Assembly: GCA_964483245.1 (NCBI GenBank)
Contig: CAZABP010000005.1
Span: 1-64,000, forward strand
Direction of reading: 5' to 3'
Length of the DNA stretch: 64,000 nt
Source of the DNA: CAZABP01 sp964483245
GTDB taxonomy: Bacteria; Planctomycetota; UBA1135; UBA2386
In this document: positions 8,798 through 18,400 of the stretch, in pieces
How positions within the stretch are numbered: the stretch's first letter is position 1
How the letters are laid out: every line of letters begins with the position of its first letter
Notes under the pieces: model-generated
Seen by the model: the letters and a program-made list of their open reading frames with translations, nothing else
What the model was told of the DNA's origin: nothing
Databases searched by the model: none
Program-made: the position numbers and the translations under genes

Positions 8798-8823
8798 TGT
8801 AACGCTCCGGAGGTCTGCGCGTC
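8798..8823 (+). promoter_or_regulatory. Candidate ECF-type promoter upstream of the copper ATPase
   Basis: TGTAAC (8798-8803), a 16-nt spacer and CGTC (8820-8823) fit the general ECF layout of an AAC-containing -35 and a CGT-containing -10. The -10 ends 31 bp before the chosen start of the P-type ATPase and lies just after the ECF sigma gene. No equal copy was found ahead of the sigma gene or the later efflux genes, so support rests on position and consensus only. Confidence 0.4.
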
Positions 8824-8854
8824 AGCGGGGGCAGACGTCGTTCCCAAGACCAAC

Positions 8855-11104
8855 ATGCTGACCAAAGCCAGTCCATCCACCGACCACGTCGCCGCCGTCG
8901 CGTCGAATCCGCACCATGAGCACCGGCAGCACTCCGGTGCCGCCTGTTGTTCGAGCTCGAGCGGAGCATCACGGCAGCAACCGACGCCGCCCGTGCCGGG
9001 TGCCAGGTACACGTGCCCGATGCACCCGGAGGTCATTCGCGACGAGCCGGGGACCTGCCCGATCTGTGGCATGGCGCTGGAACCCGTCGTGCCGGCGCGC
9101 GACGAGCGGCCCAGCGACGAGGAGCGCCGGATGACGCGCCGCTTCCTGGTCTCAGCCGCCTTGTCGATCCCGCTCGTCGCCGCCGGCATGGCGGAGATGC
9201 TGCCGGGGTTCCACCTCGACCACGTCATCGCCCCTGGGTTGCACGCGTGGCTGCAGCTGGCGCTGGCGGCGCCGGTCGTGATCTGGGGCGGCGCGCCTTT
9301 CTTCGCCCGCGCGGTCGAGTCGGTGCGGACGCGAAACCCGAACATGTTCACGCTGATCGCGCTCGGCGTTGGAGCGGCGTTCCTGTGGAGCCTTGCCGCC
9401 ACGCTGCTCGGGTCGGGCGGTCCCGGCACGGACGTGGCGATGTCGCTCTACTTCGAAGCGGCCGCCGCGATCGTCACGCTGACGTTGCTCGGACAGGTAC
9501 TCGAGCTGCGCGCTCGGCGGCGCACCGGCAGCGCGATCCGTGCGCTGCTCTCGCTCGCTCCTGACACCGTGCGTCGGCTCGAACCGGACGGCTCGGAGGT
9601 CGACGTGGGTCTCGGCGAGGTTGCCGCCGGCGACCGGCTGCGGGTGCGGCCGGGGGAGAACGTGCCGGTCGACGGGGACGTGATCGAGGGCCGGAGCGCA
9701 GTCGATGAATCGATGCTGACAGGCGAGCCGATTCCGGTGGAGAAGGTCGCCGGCTCACGCGTGACCGCTGGCACGCGAAACGGCACCGGCAGCTTCCTGA
9801 TGCGGGCGACTCGAGTCGGCGCGGACACGCTGCTGTCGCGCATCGTCGGCATGGTCTCCGCAGCGCAGCGCAGCCGCGCGCCGATCCAGGGTGCCGCAGA
9901 CCGCGTCGCCGCCGTGTTCGTGCCGGCGGTCCTCGTCGTCGCGGTCCTGACGTTCGCTGGTTGGATGTTGTTCGGGCCCGAACCACGACAGGCGTCGGCG
10001 CTGGCCAACGCGATTGCAGTGTTGATCATCGCCTGCCCATGTGCGCTCGGGCTCGCGACGCCGATGTCGGTCATGGTCGGAATCGGTCGGGGTGCGACCG
10101 CCGGCATCCTGATCCGTGACGCGCAAGCGCTCCAGGCGCTGGCTGCCGTCGATACGGTGCTCGTCGACAAGACCGGCACGATCACCGAGGGCAAGCCGCG
10201 CGTCGTCGCCTGGGAGACGACGCCGGATGTCGATGCGCGCGATCTGCTCGCGCAGGCCGCCGGCCTCGAACGGGCAAGCGAACACCCTCTGGCTGCAGCC
10301 GTTCTCGCTGCGGCCGAGACGCACGGCATGAAGCCGCGATCTCCCGACGGCTTCACAGCGATCGCCGGCCGCGGCGTGATGGGCACGTTCGACGGGAGCC
10401 AACTCCGGATCGGCTCGCGCGGTTGGATGGACGAGCTCGCGATCGACGTCGGCAGCTTTGCAGAACGAGTCGACTCACACCGTGCCAGCGGCCGGACGAC
10501 GGTCCTCGTCGCGCGCGCCGGGCGCGTGGTCGGACTCCTGGCGATCGAGGATGCACCGCGCACGAGCAGCCGGGATGCGATCGCCGGTTTGCGGGCCGAC
10601 GGCATGCACGTCGTCATGCTCACTGGTGACGCCCGCGCGACCGCAACGGCCGTGGCCGACCAGGTCGGCATCGATGAGATCGTTGCCGACGTCGGTCCGG
10701 GCGCGAAGGGCGACATCGTCGCGGCACACCAGCAGGCCGGGCGGCGCGTCGCGATGGTCGGCGACGGCATCAACGACGTGGTCGCGCTCGCGCGCGCCGA
10801 CGTCGGGATCGCCATGGCACGCGGCTCCGATGCGGCGCTCGAGAGCTCCGGCATCACTCTGATCGGCGGCGATCTTCGCGCCGTCGCCAGGGCCCGGCGC
10901 CTGGCACGGGCAACGCTGCGCAACATGCGGCAGAACCTCACGTTCGCGTTCGCCTACAACCTGATCGGGATCCCGATCGCGGCCGGGGTCCTGTACCCGC
11001 TGACCGGATGGCTGCTCTCGCCGATGCTCGCCAGCGCCGCGATGAGCCTCTCCTCGGTCTCGGTCATCGCCAACTCACTGCGCCTGCGGCGGGTCGCGCT
11101 GTGA
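8855..11104 (+). CDS. copA: Heavy-metal (Cu+) translocating P1B-type ATPase
   Basis: The product is 749 residues. It exports Cu(I) from the cytoplasm using ATP. A His/Cys-rich N-terminus (HHEHRQHSGAACC, residues ~20-32) is followed by a zinc-ribbon-like heavy-metal-binding domain (TCPMHPEV..GTCPICGMAL, residues ~53-75) in place of a ferredoxin-like HMA domain. The transmembrane metal site is CPC (C394-P-C396, in 'IIACPCALGLATP'). The phosphorylation site is D438 (DKTGTITEGKP), the HP motif is 'SEHPLAAAV', and the hinge is GDGIND near 636. The 'YNLIGIPIA' and 'MSLSSVSVIANSLRL' ends match P1B-1 pumps. It sits directly after the ECF sigma factor and a candidate ECF promoter. Confidence 0.95.
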   Translation: MLTKASPSTDHVAAVASNPHHEHRQHSGAACCSSSSGASRQQPTPPVPGARYTCPMHPEVIRDEPGTCPICGMALEPVVPARDERPSDEERRMTRRFLVSAALSIPLVAAGMAEMLPGFHLDHVIAPGLHAWLQLALAAPVVIWGGAPFFARAVESVRTRNPNMFTLIALGVGAAFLWSLAATLLGSGGPGTDVAMSLYFEAAAAIVTLTLLGQVLELRARRRTGSAIRALLSLAPDTVRRLEPDGSEVDVGLGEVAAGDRLRVRPGENVPVDGDVIEGRSAVDESMLTGEPIPVEKVAGSRVTAGTRNGTGSFLMRATRVGADTLLSRIVGMVSAAQRSRAPIQGAADRVAAVFVPAVLVVAVLTFAGWMLFGPEPRQASALANAIAVLIIACPCALGLATPMSVMVGIGRGATAGILIRDAQALQALAAVDTVLVDKTGTITEGKPRVVAWETTPDVDARDLLAQAAGLERASEHPLAAAVLAAAETHGMKPRSPDGFTAIAGRGVMGTFDGSQLRIGSRGWMDELAIDVGSFAERVDSHRASGRTTVLVARAGRVVGLLAIEDAPRTSSRDAIAGLRADGMHVVMLTGDARATATAVADQVGIDEIVADVGPGAKGDIVAAHQQAGRRVAMVGDGINDVVALARADVGIAMARGSDAALESSGITLIGGDLRAVARARRLARATLRNMRQNLTFAFAYNLIGIPIAAGVLYPLTGWLLSPMLASAAMSLSSVSVIANSLRLRRVAL

Positions 11105-11196
11105 TCCGCGCCCGGGAAATGCGGAGCTTCTCGATCGTCCAGCCGTATCATCCCGCGCCGTGCGGGTCCGGAACCGGACCTGCCTGCGTAGGTGCG

Positions 11197-11583
11197 ATGT
11201 CGCCTTCCCGCGCATTCCTGATCTGGCTCTGCAGCGCGCTGACGCTGGTCGCTGGCGTGCGGCCCGGTCTGCAGCCTCCTTGCAACCGGCCCGGCGAAGC
11301 GGGATTCGAGCGGGTGTCGTGCTGTGGGGCAGATTGCGAATGCGGACACGCTGCGGACGCCACGTCCGCATGTGGCTGCGACAGCGAGCAGCCGCCCGCG
11401 CCAGAACCCGCGATTCCAGCACCACGCTCCGAGCAGGCAACGGAACCGGACGCGTCCTGGCGGCCGATCCCGGGCACTGTGCTGCACGCGCCAGCGCCCC
11501 GCCTGCGTGCTGGGGCCGGGCTGCCGATCGGACTCCTGCCCCGGGTCTCGCGGCAGCAGGCACTGTCGGTCTGGAGCTGTTAG
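11197..11583 (+). CDS. Small secreted cysteine-rich protein in metal cluster
   Basis: The product is 128 residues starting at MSPSRAFLIW; an earlier in-frame ATG at about 11119 would precede the hydrophobic segment and is less likely. A signal-peptide-like stretch (FLIWLCSALTLVAGV) is followed by a cluster of cysteines: 'VSCCGADCECGHAADATSACGCDSEQ' holds seven of them within about 22 residues. The rest is Pro/Ala/Arg-rich without a recognisable fold. The position between the copper ATPase and the efflux lipoprotein, with ~90-bp gaps on each side, suggests a periplasmic metal-binding or buffering peptide. No family is recognised; the function is inferred from composition and context only. Confidence 0.5.
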   Translation: MSPSRAFLIWLCSALTLVAGVRPGLQPPCNRPGEAGFERVSCCGADCECGHAADATSACGCDSEQPPAPEPAIPAPRSEQATEPDASWRPIPGTVLHAPAPRLRAGAGLPIGLLPRVSRQQALSVWSC

Positions 11584-11674
11584 CGGGCTTCGGTAGGGAC
11601 ACTCTGTACCCACCGCAACGCGGGTGACCGCCGGCGGTGTTCCTTGCCCGAGTCCGCTTCCGCAGAGATCGATC

Positions 11675-13120
11675 ATGGCCATTCGCAGCCTCGTGGATGC
11701 TGCCGCCGGCCGCATCGCGCTGCCGCTCCTGTTGTTCGTGCTGAGCGGGTGTTCCGCGTTCTACGAACTGTCACCCGAGGTCCAGCAGCGCATCGCCGGC
11801 GAGAGCGAACGCCTCGAACCGAAGATCACCGACGACGAGGCCGTGCAGCAGGAGGCCGGTGCGGCGCTGCGACGCGAGCTGCCGTTGCCCGACGCGATCG
11901 ACGTTCCTGCCACAGCCACGTTGACGGAGTACATCGGGCTGGCGCTGCGCCGGAACCCGCGGATCCAGGCGCGCATCCGCGACATCGAAGCGCTCGGCCT
12001 GCGCGTTCCGCAGGTGTCGTCGCTGAGCGATCCGATGTTGTCGATCGTGCCGCCGACCGGCGACATGGTGCAGACTGCCGGTGGCGAAATGGGGGGCGCG
12101 GTCGGGCTGAGCCAGGGCATCCCCTGGCCCGGCAAGCTGACCGCGATGGGGCGCGCGGCGGAGCAGGTCGTGCGCATCGCGCTGTCGAACCTGGACACAG
12201 AGCGGCTCCGCGTGGTCGCCGACGTCAAGCAGGCCCATGCGGATCTGTACCAGGCACAGGTCTCGATCGAGGTCAGCCGTGAGCTCGAGCTCCTGCTGCA
12301 GCGCGTGAGGGACAGCGCGCAGGCGCGGGTCGCGGCCGGCACCACGAGCCAGCAGGATCTGCTCCGGGCCGAGGTCGAGCTCTACGCACTGACCAACACG
12401 CGGATCGACTACGAGCAGCAGTTCCGCACGGCGGCCGCCCGACTCAACATCCTGATGGACCGCGCCGTCGATGCAGCGCTCCCGGCGCCGGGCCCGATCG
12501 AGCCGGCGCCGCTGCAATGGCGGCTCCTGGCGCTGTTGCAACGCACCGACGAGACGAGCCCGCAACTGGTCGCCCTGCGCCAGGTGGTGCAACGCGATCT
12601 GATCAACCTCGAGCTCGCGAAGCTGCAGTACTACCCCGACTTCAGCCTCGGCGGGTTGTTCACGTTCATCATGAACAGCGGCCGCAGCCCCGTGGCGGAT
12701 GGCAGTGACGTGTGGAGCCTGAACGTGGGCGTCACGCTGCCGATCTGGTTCGACAAGCTGCGGAGCGGCGTCCTGCAGCGCAACGCGGAAGCTCTGGCCA
12801 GCGTGCTCCGCTACCGCAGCGGCCGCAACGACGCGCTGTTCGCGCTGCAGAGCCTGCTGGTGCGCGTCGACGCCGATTACCGCAAAGGCGTGCTGTTGCG
12901 CGATGGCATCCTGCCGCGCGCCCGACAGGCCGTGCTCGTGGCGCAGAGCGGCTACGAGACGGGCAGAGTCGACTTCGCGACGCTGCTGGCTGGCTGGCGG
13001 CGCTTGTTGGAACTGAGCCTCGACTACCACCGGGCGCTGGCCGCCCTCGAACGCAACCTCAGCGAAGTGGAGCTCGTCGCCGGCGGCGACCTGCAGCTGC
13101 GCGAGCCGCAGGAGAGATGA
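11675..13120 (+). CDS. TolC/CusC-like outer-membrane efflux lipoprotein (system 1)
   Basis: The product is 481 residues starting at MAIRSLVDAAAG. The leader ends in a lipobox (FVLSGC), so the protein is probably lipid-anchored in the outer membrane. The body has the two TolC-type repeats: 'TEYIGLALRRNPRIQARIRDIEAL' early, 'LSQGIPWPGKLTAMGRAAEQ', a long helical 'RVAAGTTSQQDLLRAEVELY' segment, and 'WSLNVGVTLPIWFDKL' before the second helical part. It forms the exit duct of a tripartite RND pump with the next two genes. The adaptor start codon overlaps its stop by 4 bp (ATGA), implying translational coupling. Confidence 0.9.
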   Translation: MAIRSLVDAAAGRIALPLLLFVLSGCSAFYELSPEVQQRIAGESERLEPKITDDEAVQQEAGAALRRELPLPDAIDVPATATLTEYIGLALRRNPRIQARIRDIEALGLRVPQVSSLSDPMLSIVPPTGDMVQTAGGEMGGAVGLSQGIPWPGKLTAMGRAAEQVVRIALSNLDTERLRVVADVKQAHADLYQAQVSIEVSRELELLLQRVRDSAQARVAAGTTSQQDLLRAEVELYALTNTRIDYEQQFRTAAARLNILMDRAVDAALPAPGPIEPAPLQWRLLALLQRTDETSPQLVALRQVVQRDLINLELAKLQYYPDFSLGGLFTFIMNSGRSPVADGSDVWSLNVGVTLPIWFDKLRSGVLQRNAEALASVLRYRSGRNDALFALQSLLVRVDADYRKGVLLRDGILPRARQAVLVAQSGYETGRVDFATLLAGWRRLLELSLDYHRALAALERNLSEVELVAGGDLQLREPQER

Positions 13121-15444
13121 ACATGACTTCAGCACCTGATCCGAAAGTCCCTCCTCCCATCGAGCACCCGCAGCCGCCAACGGCCTGGCGCACGTTCCGC
13201 GTGCTGGTGCTGCTGGCCGTGCTCGCCGCCGCGATGCTGTTCGTCGGCCATCGCTTCGGCGATCGCATCGCCGCGACGATGCGGGAGATGTGGACGGACC
13301 TCACCGGCACCGACGCGCCCGGCGACGAGCAGACGACGGGCGACACCTTCTTCACCTGCGGCATGCACCCCTGGGTGATCCTGCCGGAGCCGGGGCTCTG
13401 CCCGATCTGCCACATGGAGCTGACGCGCCTCGATCCGGCGAAGTTCACCGGCGAGATCGCGATCGATCCGGTCCTCGTGCAGAACATCGGCGTACGCACC
13501 GGCCTGGTCGAATCGGGCCCACTGGTGGGGACCGTGCGCACGGTCGGCAAGGTGGACTACGACGAGACCCGGCTGCACGACGTCAACCTCAAGGTCGCCG
13601 GCTGGATCGAACAGCTGCACGTCGACTTCCTCGGGGCCAGCGTCGAGCAGGGACAGCCATTGTTCGAGCTGTACTCGCCGGAGCTGTTCTCGGCGCAGCA
13701 GGAGTACCTGCTCGCGGTGCAGCAGCGGCAGCAACCCGGCGTGCCGCACGTGCCTCGCGTGGCCGAAGACGCCGTATCGGCGTTGCAGGCGGCCCGCACG
13801 CGTCTTTCGTACTTCGGCATCGACGACGCGCAGATCGAGCAGCTCGAGACGTCCGGGCAGCCGCGGAAGTCGATGACGATCAAGAGCCCGATCGCGGGCA
13901 CCGTGATCCGCAAGATGGCGGTGGCCGGCATGCGGGTGGAGCCGGGCATGCAGATGTACCGGATCGCCGACCTGGGCAAGGTCTGGGTCACGGTCACGGT
14001 CTACGAGTACCAGCTCCCGTTCGTCGAGCTGGGACAGGACGCGACGATGACGCTGGCCTACGTCCCGGGGCAGGAGTTCCACGGGCGCGTCACGTACGTC
14101 TATCCGTGGACCGACGAGAAGACCCGCGAGGTCAACGTCCGGCTCGAGTTCGACAACGACGCCGGGCTGCTGAAGCCCGGCATGTTCGCGAACGTCCAGC
14201 TGCGCCGCACGCTGGCCCAGGAGCGGACGCTGGTCAGCCGCTCCGCCGTCATCGACACCGGTGAGCGTCAGGTGGCGTTCGTGAGTCTCGGCGGCGGGCG
14301 CTTCGAACCGCGCAAGCTGCGCCTGGGCATCGAGACCGACGGTGGGATGGTCGAGGTTCTCGATGGGCTGAAGCCGGGCGAGCGGGTCGTCACCAGCGCG
14401 CAGTTCCTGCTCGACAGCGAGAGCAGGATCCGCGAAGGGCTCCTGCGCATGATCCGCGGCGATCTCGCCGGGACCGAAGACGTGAGCGTCGAGGGTCCTG
14501 AGCTCGACGGGATGCCGCCGGCGCTCGCCGCGGCGCTCGCCGCGGCCCTCGAGGGCTACCTGCAGGTCGGCGAGCTGCTCGCGGGCGATTCGACGGCAGG
14601 CATCGCGGAACCGGCGCGCGCGATCGCTGCGGCCGTCGATGCGATGCTCGAGGTCGACGTGCCGGGCAACGAGCACTTCTGGCACCGGCACGACGAGGCC
14701 GCGACGATCCGCGGCAAGGCGCTCGAGCTCGCCGCGCAAGCCGACCTCGCCGCGGCGCGGCTCATCTTCTACGACCTGAGCGTCGCCCTCGGGAAGCTGC
14801 TGCGGGCCACCGGCGTGCCGGCGGAGCGCGAGCAGACCGTCGAGGAGCTGCACTGCCCGATGTTCCTGGAGAACCAGGGCGGCGCCATCTGGCTGCAAGA
14901 CGCCGGCGCGGTCCGCAATCCGTACTTCGGCAGCAAGATGCTCGGTTGCTTCGATCGCCGCGCGGCATTGCCTCGCGCCGCCGCCGGCGCGGGACCCGCG
15001 GCGCCGGCGAGCGAAGCTGCCGGCGTCGACGCGATCGTCTCCAGCTACCTGCGCGCCGCGGAGGTGCTCGCGGCCGATCGGACCGACGGCCTCGCAGCGG
15101 CATGGGCCGCGCTGCGACGCGACAGCCGCGCGCTCGCGGCAGCACCTTCCGCCGGCAGGGTCGGCGAGCTGGCGCGCAACGTGGATGCGGCGGTGCCAGC
15201 CGACGGTCTCGACCTGGCCGCGGCGCGTGAGGCGTTGAAGGGACTGTCGCATGCGGTGATCGAGCTGGTCCGCGCCGCGCCGGCGGGTCGTGCGCTCGAG
15301 CGCGCGTACTGTCCGATGGTCGAGGCTTCGTGGCTGCAGCCGGACCGGCAGCTGCGCAACCCGTACATGGGCGAAGAGATGCTCGAGTGCGGCAGCGTGC
15401 AGGAGACGCTGCCGGCGCGTGCCGCAGGAGAGCGGGGCCGATGA
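13117..15444 (+). CDS. RND periplasmic adaptor (CusB/CzcB) with metal-binding domain and two DUF3347-like tails
   Basis: The product is 775 residues, about twice a normal CusB. One membrane segment lies at ~28-43. A heavy-metal-binding domain follows at ~77-107 (C81, H84, C95, C98; 'GMHPWVILPEPGLCPICHMEL'). Next come the adaptor core ('AGWIEQLHVDFLGASVEQGQ', 'IKSPIAGTVIRKMAVAGMRV', 'TYVYPWTDEKTREVNVRLE') and the 'LKPGERVVTSAQFLLDSES' end at ~465. The last ~310 residues contain two related DUF3347-like units ending in CPM..WLQ..RNPY.G..ML.C motifs at C580 and C732. The adaptor joins pump and outer-membrane duct and hands metal to the pump. The start (13117) and stop (15444) both overlap neighbours by 4 bp. 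Confidence 0.92.
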   Translation: MNMTSAPDPKVPPPIEHPQPPTAWRTFRVLVLLAVLAAAMLFVGHRFGDRIAATMREMWTDLTGTDAPGDEQTTGDTFFTCGMHPWVILPEPGLCPICHMELTRLDPAKFTGEIAIDPVLVQNIGVRTGLVESGPLVGTVRTVGKVDYDETRLHDVNLKVAGWIEQLHVDFLGASVEQGQPLFELYSPELFSAQQEYLLAVQQRQQPGVPHVPRVAEDAVSALQAARTRLSYFGIDDAQIEQLETSGQPRKSMTIKSPIAGTVIRKMAVAGMRVEPGMQMYRIADLGKVWVTVTVYEYQLPFVELGQDATMTLAYVPGQEFHGRVTYVYPWTDEKTREVNVRLEFDNDAGLLKPGMFANVQLRRTLAQERTLVSRSAVIDTGERQVAFVSLGGGRFEPRKLRLGIETDGGMVEVLDGLKPGERVVTSAQFLLDSESRIREGLLRMIRGDLAGTEDVSVEGPELDGMPPALAAALAAALEGYLQVGELLAGDSTAGIAEPARAIAAAVDAMLEVDVPGNEHFWHRHDEAATIRGKALELAAQADLAAARLIFYDLSVALGKLLRATGVPAEREQTVEELHCPMFLENQGGAIWLQDAGAVRNPYFGSKMLGCFDRRAALPRAAAGAGPAAPASEAAGVDAIVSSYLRAAEVLAADRTDGLAAAWAALRRDSRALAAAPSAGRVGELARNVDAAVPADGLDLAAAREALKGLSHAVIELVRAAPAGRALERAYCPMVEASWLQPDRQLRNPYMGEEMLECGSVQETLPARAAGERGR

Positions 15445-18400
15445 TCGCCCGTCTGATCGAGCTCTGCATCCGCAACCGCGCGATGGTGCTGCTGCTGGCA
15501 GCGTTCGTCGTGCTCGGCGGCGTCTTCGCCGTGCGCAACATCCGTGTCGACGCCATCCCGGACCTGTCCGACGTGCAGGTCGTGATCCGCACGGAATACC
15601 CCGGCCAGGCCCCGCAGATCGTCGAGGACCAGGTCACCTATCCGTTGACGACGACGATGCTGGCGGTGCCGTACGCCAAGGTCGTGCGCGGGTACTCGAT
15701 GTTCGGCACGAGCTTCGTCTACGTCATCTTCGAGGACGGCACCGATCTGTACTGGGCGCGCAGCCGCGTGCTCGAGCAGCTCAGCTTCGTCGCCGGCAAG
15801 CTGCCCGCGGGGGTGAGTCCACAGCTCGGACCGGATGCCACCGGCGTCGGCTGGGTCTACGAGTACGTGCTGACGACCGGGCCGTACTGCCCGGACCATC
15901 CCGACGGCGCGCACCACGATCCTGACACGGGTCGCTGGTACAGCGATCAGCAGACCGCAGGGCTGGATGCCGCGATCCGCGCCCGCCTCGTGCACCATCG
16001 GACGTTCCCGACCCGCAAGGTCGCCTGGTACGACGACGTCGACGGCCGCCGCTACGACGTACTCGCGCAGGCGCCGGAACACGTGCGGCAGCGACTACGC
16101 GAAGTCGAGCTCGTCGAGGGCCACGAACGCTGCCCGCTCGATGGCGCGCCGTTGCGGGAGCCGGACGTCGATCTCGCGCAGCTGCGCAGCCTGCAGGACT
16201 GGTACCTGCGCTACGAGCTGACGGCGCTCGAAGGCGTCAGCGAGATCGCTGCGCTCGGTGGCTTCGTGAAGCAGTACCAGGTCGTCGTCGATCCGGTGAA
16301 GCTGCTGGGGCTCGGCATCCCGTTGGCTCGCGTCAAGCAGGCCGTGCAGCGCTCGAACACCGACGTCGGCGGCCGGCTGATCGAGATCAGCGAGACCGAG
16401 TTCATGGTGCGAGGCATCGGCTATCTCGGCAGCCTGACCGATGCAGAGATCGCGGCCGCGCGCGAGCAACGCAGGTCCCTGGCCGAGCTGCGCAGTGCGC
16501 GGGCATTGGCGGAGCTCGCCAGGATCGCGCTCGGCGTCAGCGCCAACGGTGCACCGATCTACCTGCGCGACGTGGCCGAGGTCCGGCTCGGTCCGGACAT
16601 CCGCCGCGGCGTCGCCGAGTGGAACGGCGGCGGCGAGGCCGTGGGCGGCATCGTGGTCATGCGCTACGGCGAGAACGCGCGCACGACGATCGAGCGGGTG
16701 CGCGATCGCCTGCGCGAGCTCGAACGCGGCCTGCCGGCCGGTGTCGCGATCGAGACCGCCTACGACCGCAGTGACCTGATCGACCGGTCGGTGGACACGC
16801 TGACCGGCACGCTGATCGAGGAGATCCTCGTCGTGTCGCTGGTGTGCGTGCTGTTCCTGCTGCACGCGCGCAGCGCGCTGGTGGCGGTTTTCGTGCTGCC
16901 GACCGGCGTGCTCGCGAGCCTGGCGGTGATGTATCTGCTGGGACTCAACGCGAACATCATGAGCCTGGGCGGCATCGCGATCGCGATCGGCGTCATGGTC
17001 GACAGCTCGATCATCATGGTCGAGAACGCCCACAAGCATCTCGAACGGGAGCAGCAGCGGATCGCGCAGGGGGCCGCGCCGACACCCCGCGCCAGGCTGA
17101 TCGCCGCGGCCGCCGGCGAAGTGGGCCCGAGCCTGTTCTTCAGCCTGTTGATCATCACCGTCAGCTTCCTGCCGGTGTTCGCGCTCGGCGAGCAGTCGGG
17201 CCGCCTGTTCAAGCCGCTGGCCTACACCAAGACGTTTGCGATGGCCGCGGCGGCCGTGCTCGCCGTCACGGTGATCCCGGTGCTGATGGTCTACTTCATC
17301 GGCGAGCGCGTGTTGCCGCGGGCATGGTCGCGCTGGAGACGCTGGATCAGCTATGCGGCCGTCATCGGCGTGCCGGCGGCGCTGCTCGCGACGTTGCCAT
17401 TGGCGGGCCTCGGGGCATGGCGCGCGTGGCTGGTAGCCGGCTGGATCCTGCTCAGCGCGCTCGTCGTGTTGCCGCAGCGCCTGCTCCCGGAGGATCGCAA
17501 TCCGATCAGCCGGGTGCTGGAGCGGGTCTACGACCCGCTGTTCGCATTCGTGATGCAGTTCCGTTGGCTCGTCCTGACGGCCGCCGTCGCCATCGTCGCG
17601 TTGACGGCCTGGCCACTGAGCAAGCTCGGCTCCGAGTTCATGCCACCGCTGGAGGAGGGAGACCTGCTGTACATGCCCACGACGGATCCGGGGATCAGCG
17701 TGAACAAGGCGCGTGAGCTGCTGCAGCAGACCGATGCGCTGATCGCGCGCTTTCCGGAGGTCGAGAGCGTGTTCGGCAAGATCGGTCGCGCCGACACGGC
17801 GACGGACCCGGCGCCGCCGAGCATGCTCGAAACCACGATCACGTTGCAGCGCGACAAGAGCCGTTGGCGGCAGAAGCCGGTCGAGCGTTTCTTCTCCGGC
17901 TGGCCGGACTGGCTGCGCAACCCGCTGCGCGAGCTGTGGCCCGAGACGGTGCCGATCACCGTGCAGGATCTGGTCTACGGCTACGAGTGGCCCGACGGCA
18001 CGCACGTGCCGGGCATGAACGAGGCCCTGCAGATCCCCGGCCTGACCAATGCCTGGACGATGCCGATCCGCACTCGCATCGACATGCTGTCGACCGGGAT
18101 CCGCACGCCGGTCGGCATCAAGGTCATGGGACCGGACCTGCCGACGCTCGCGCAGTTGTCCGAGCAGATCGCGCAGACCGTGAAGACCGCGCCGGGAACC
18201 GGGGCGTACACGACGAGCGCGTTCCCGGAGAAATCGGTCGGCGGCAGCTATCTCGACGTGCGCGTGGACCGCGACGAGATCGCCCGGCTCGGGCTGCTGG
18301 TAGCGGACGTCCAGGACGTCGTCATGAGCGCGCTCGGCGGGATGAACGTCAGCTCGACGGTCGAGGGCCTCGAGCGGTATCCGATCAACGTTCGCTATCC

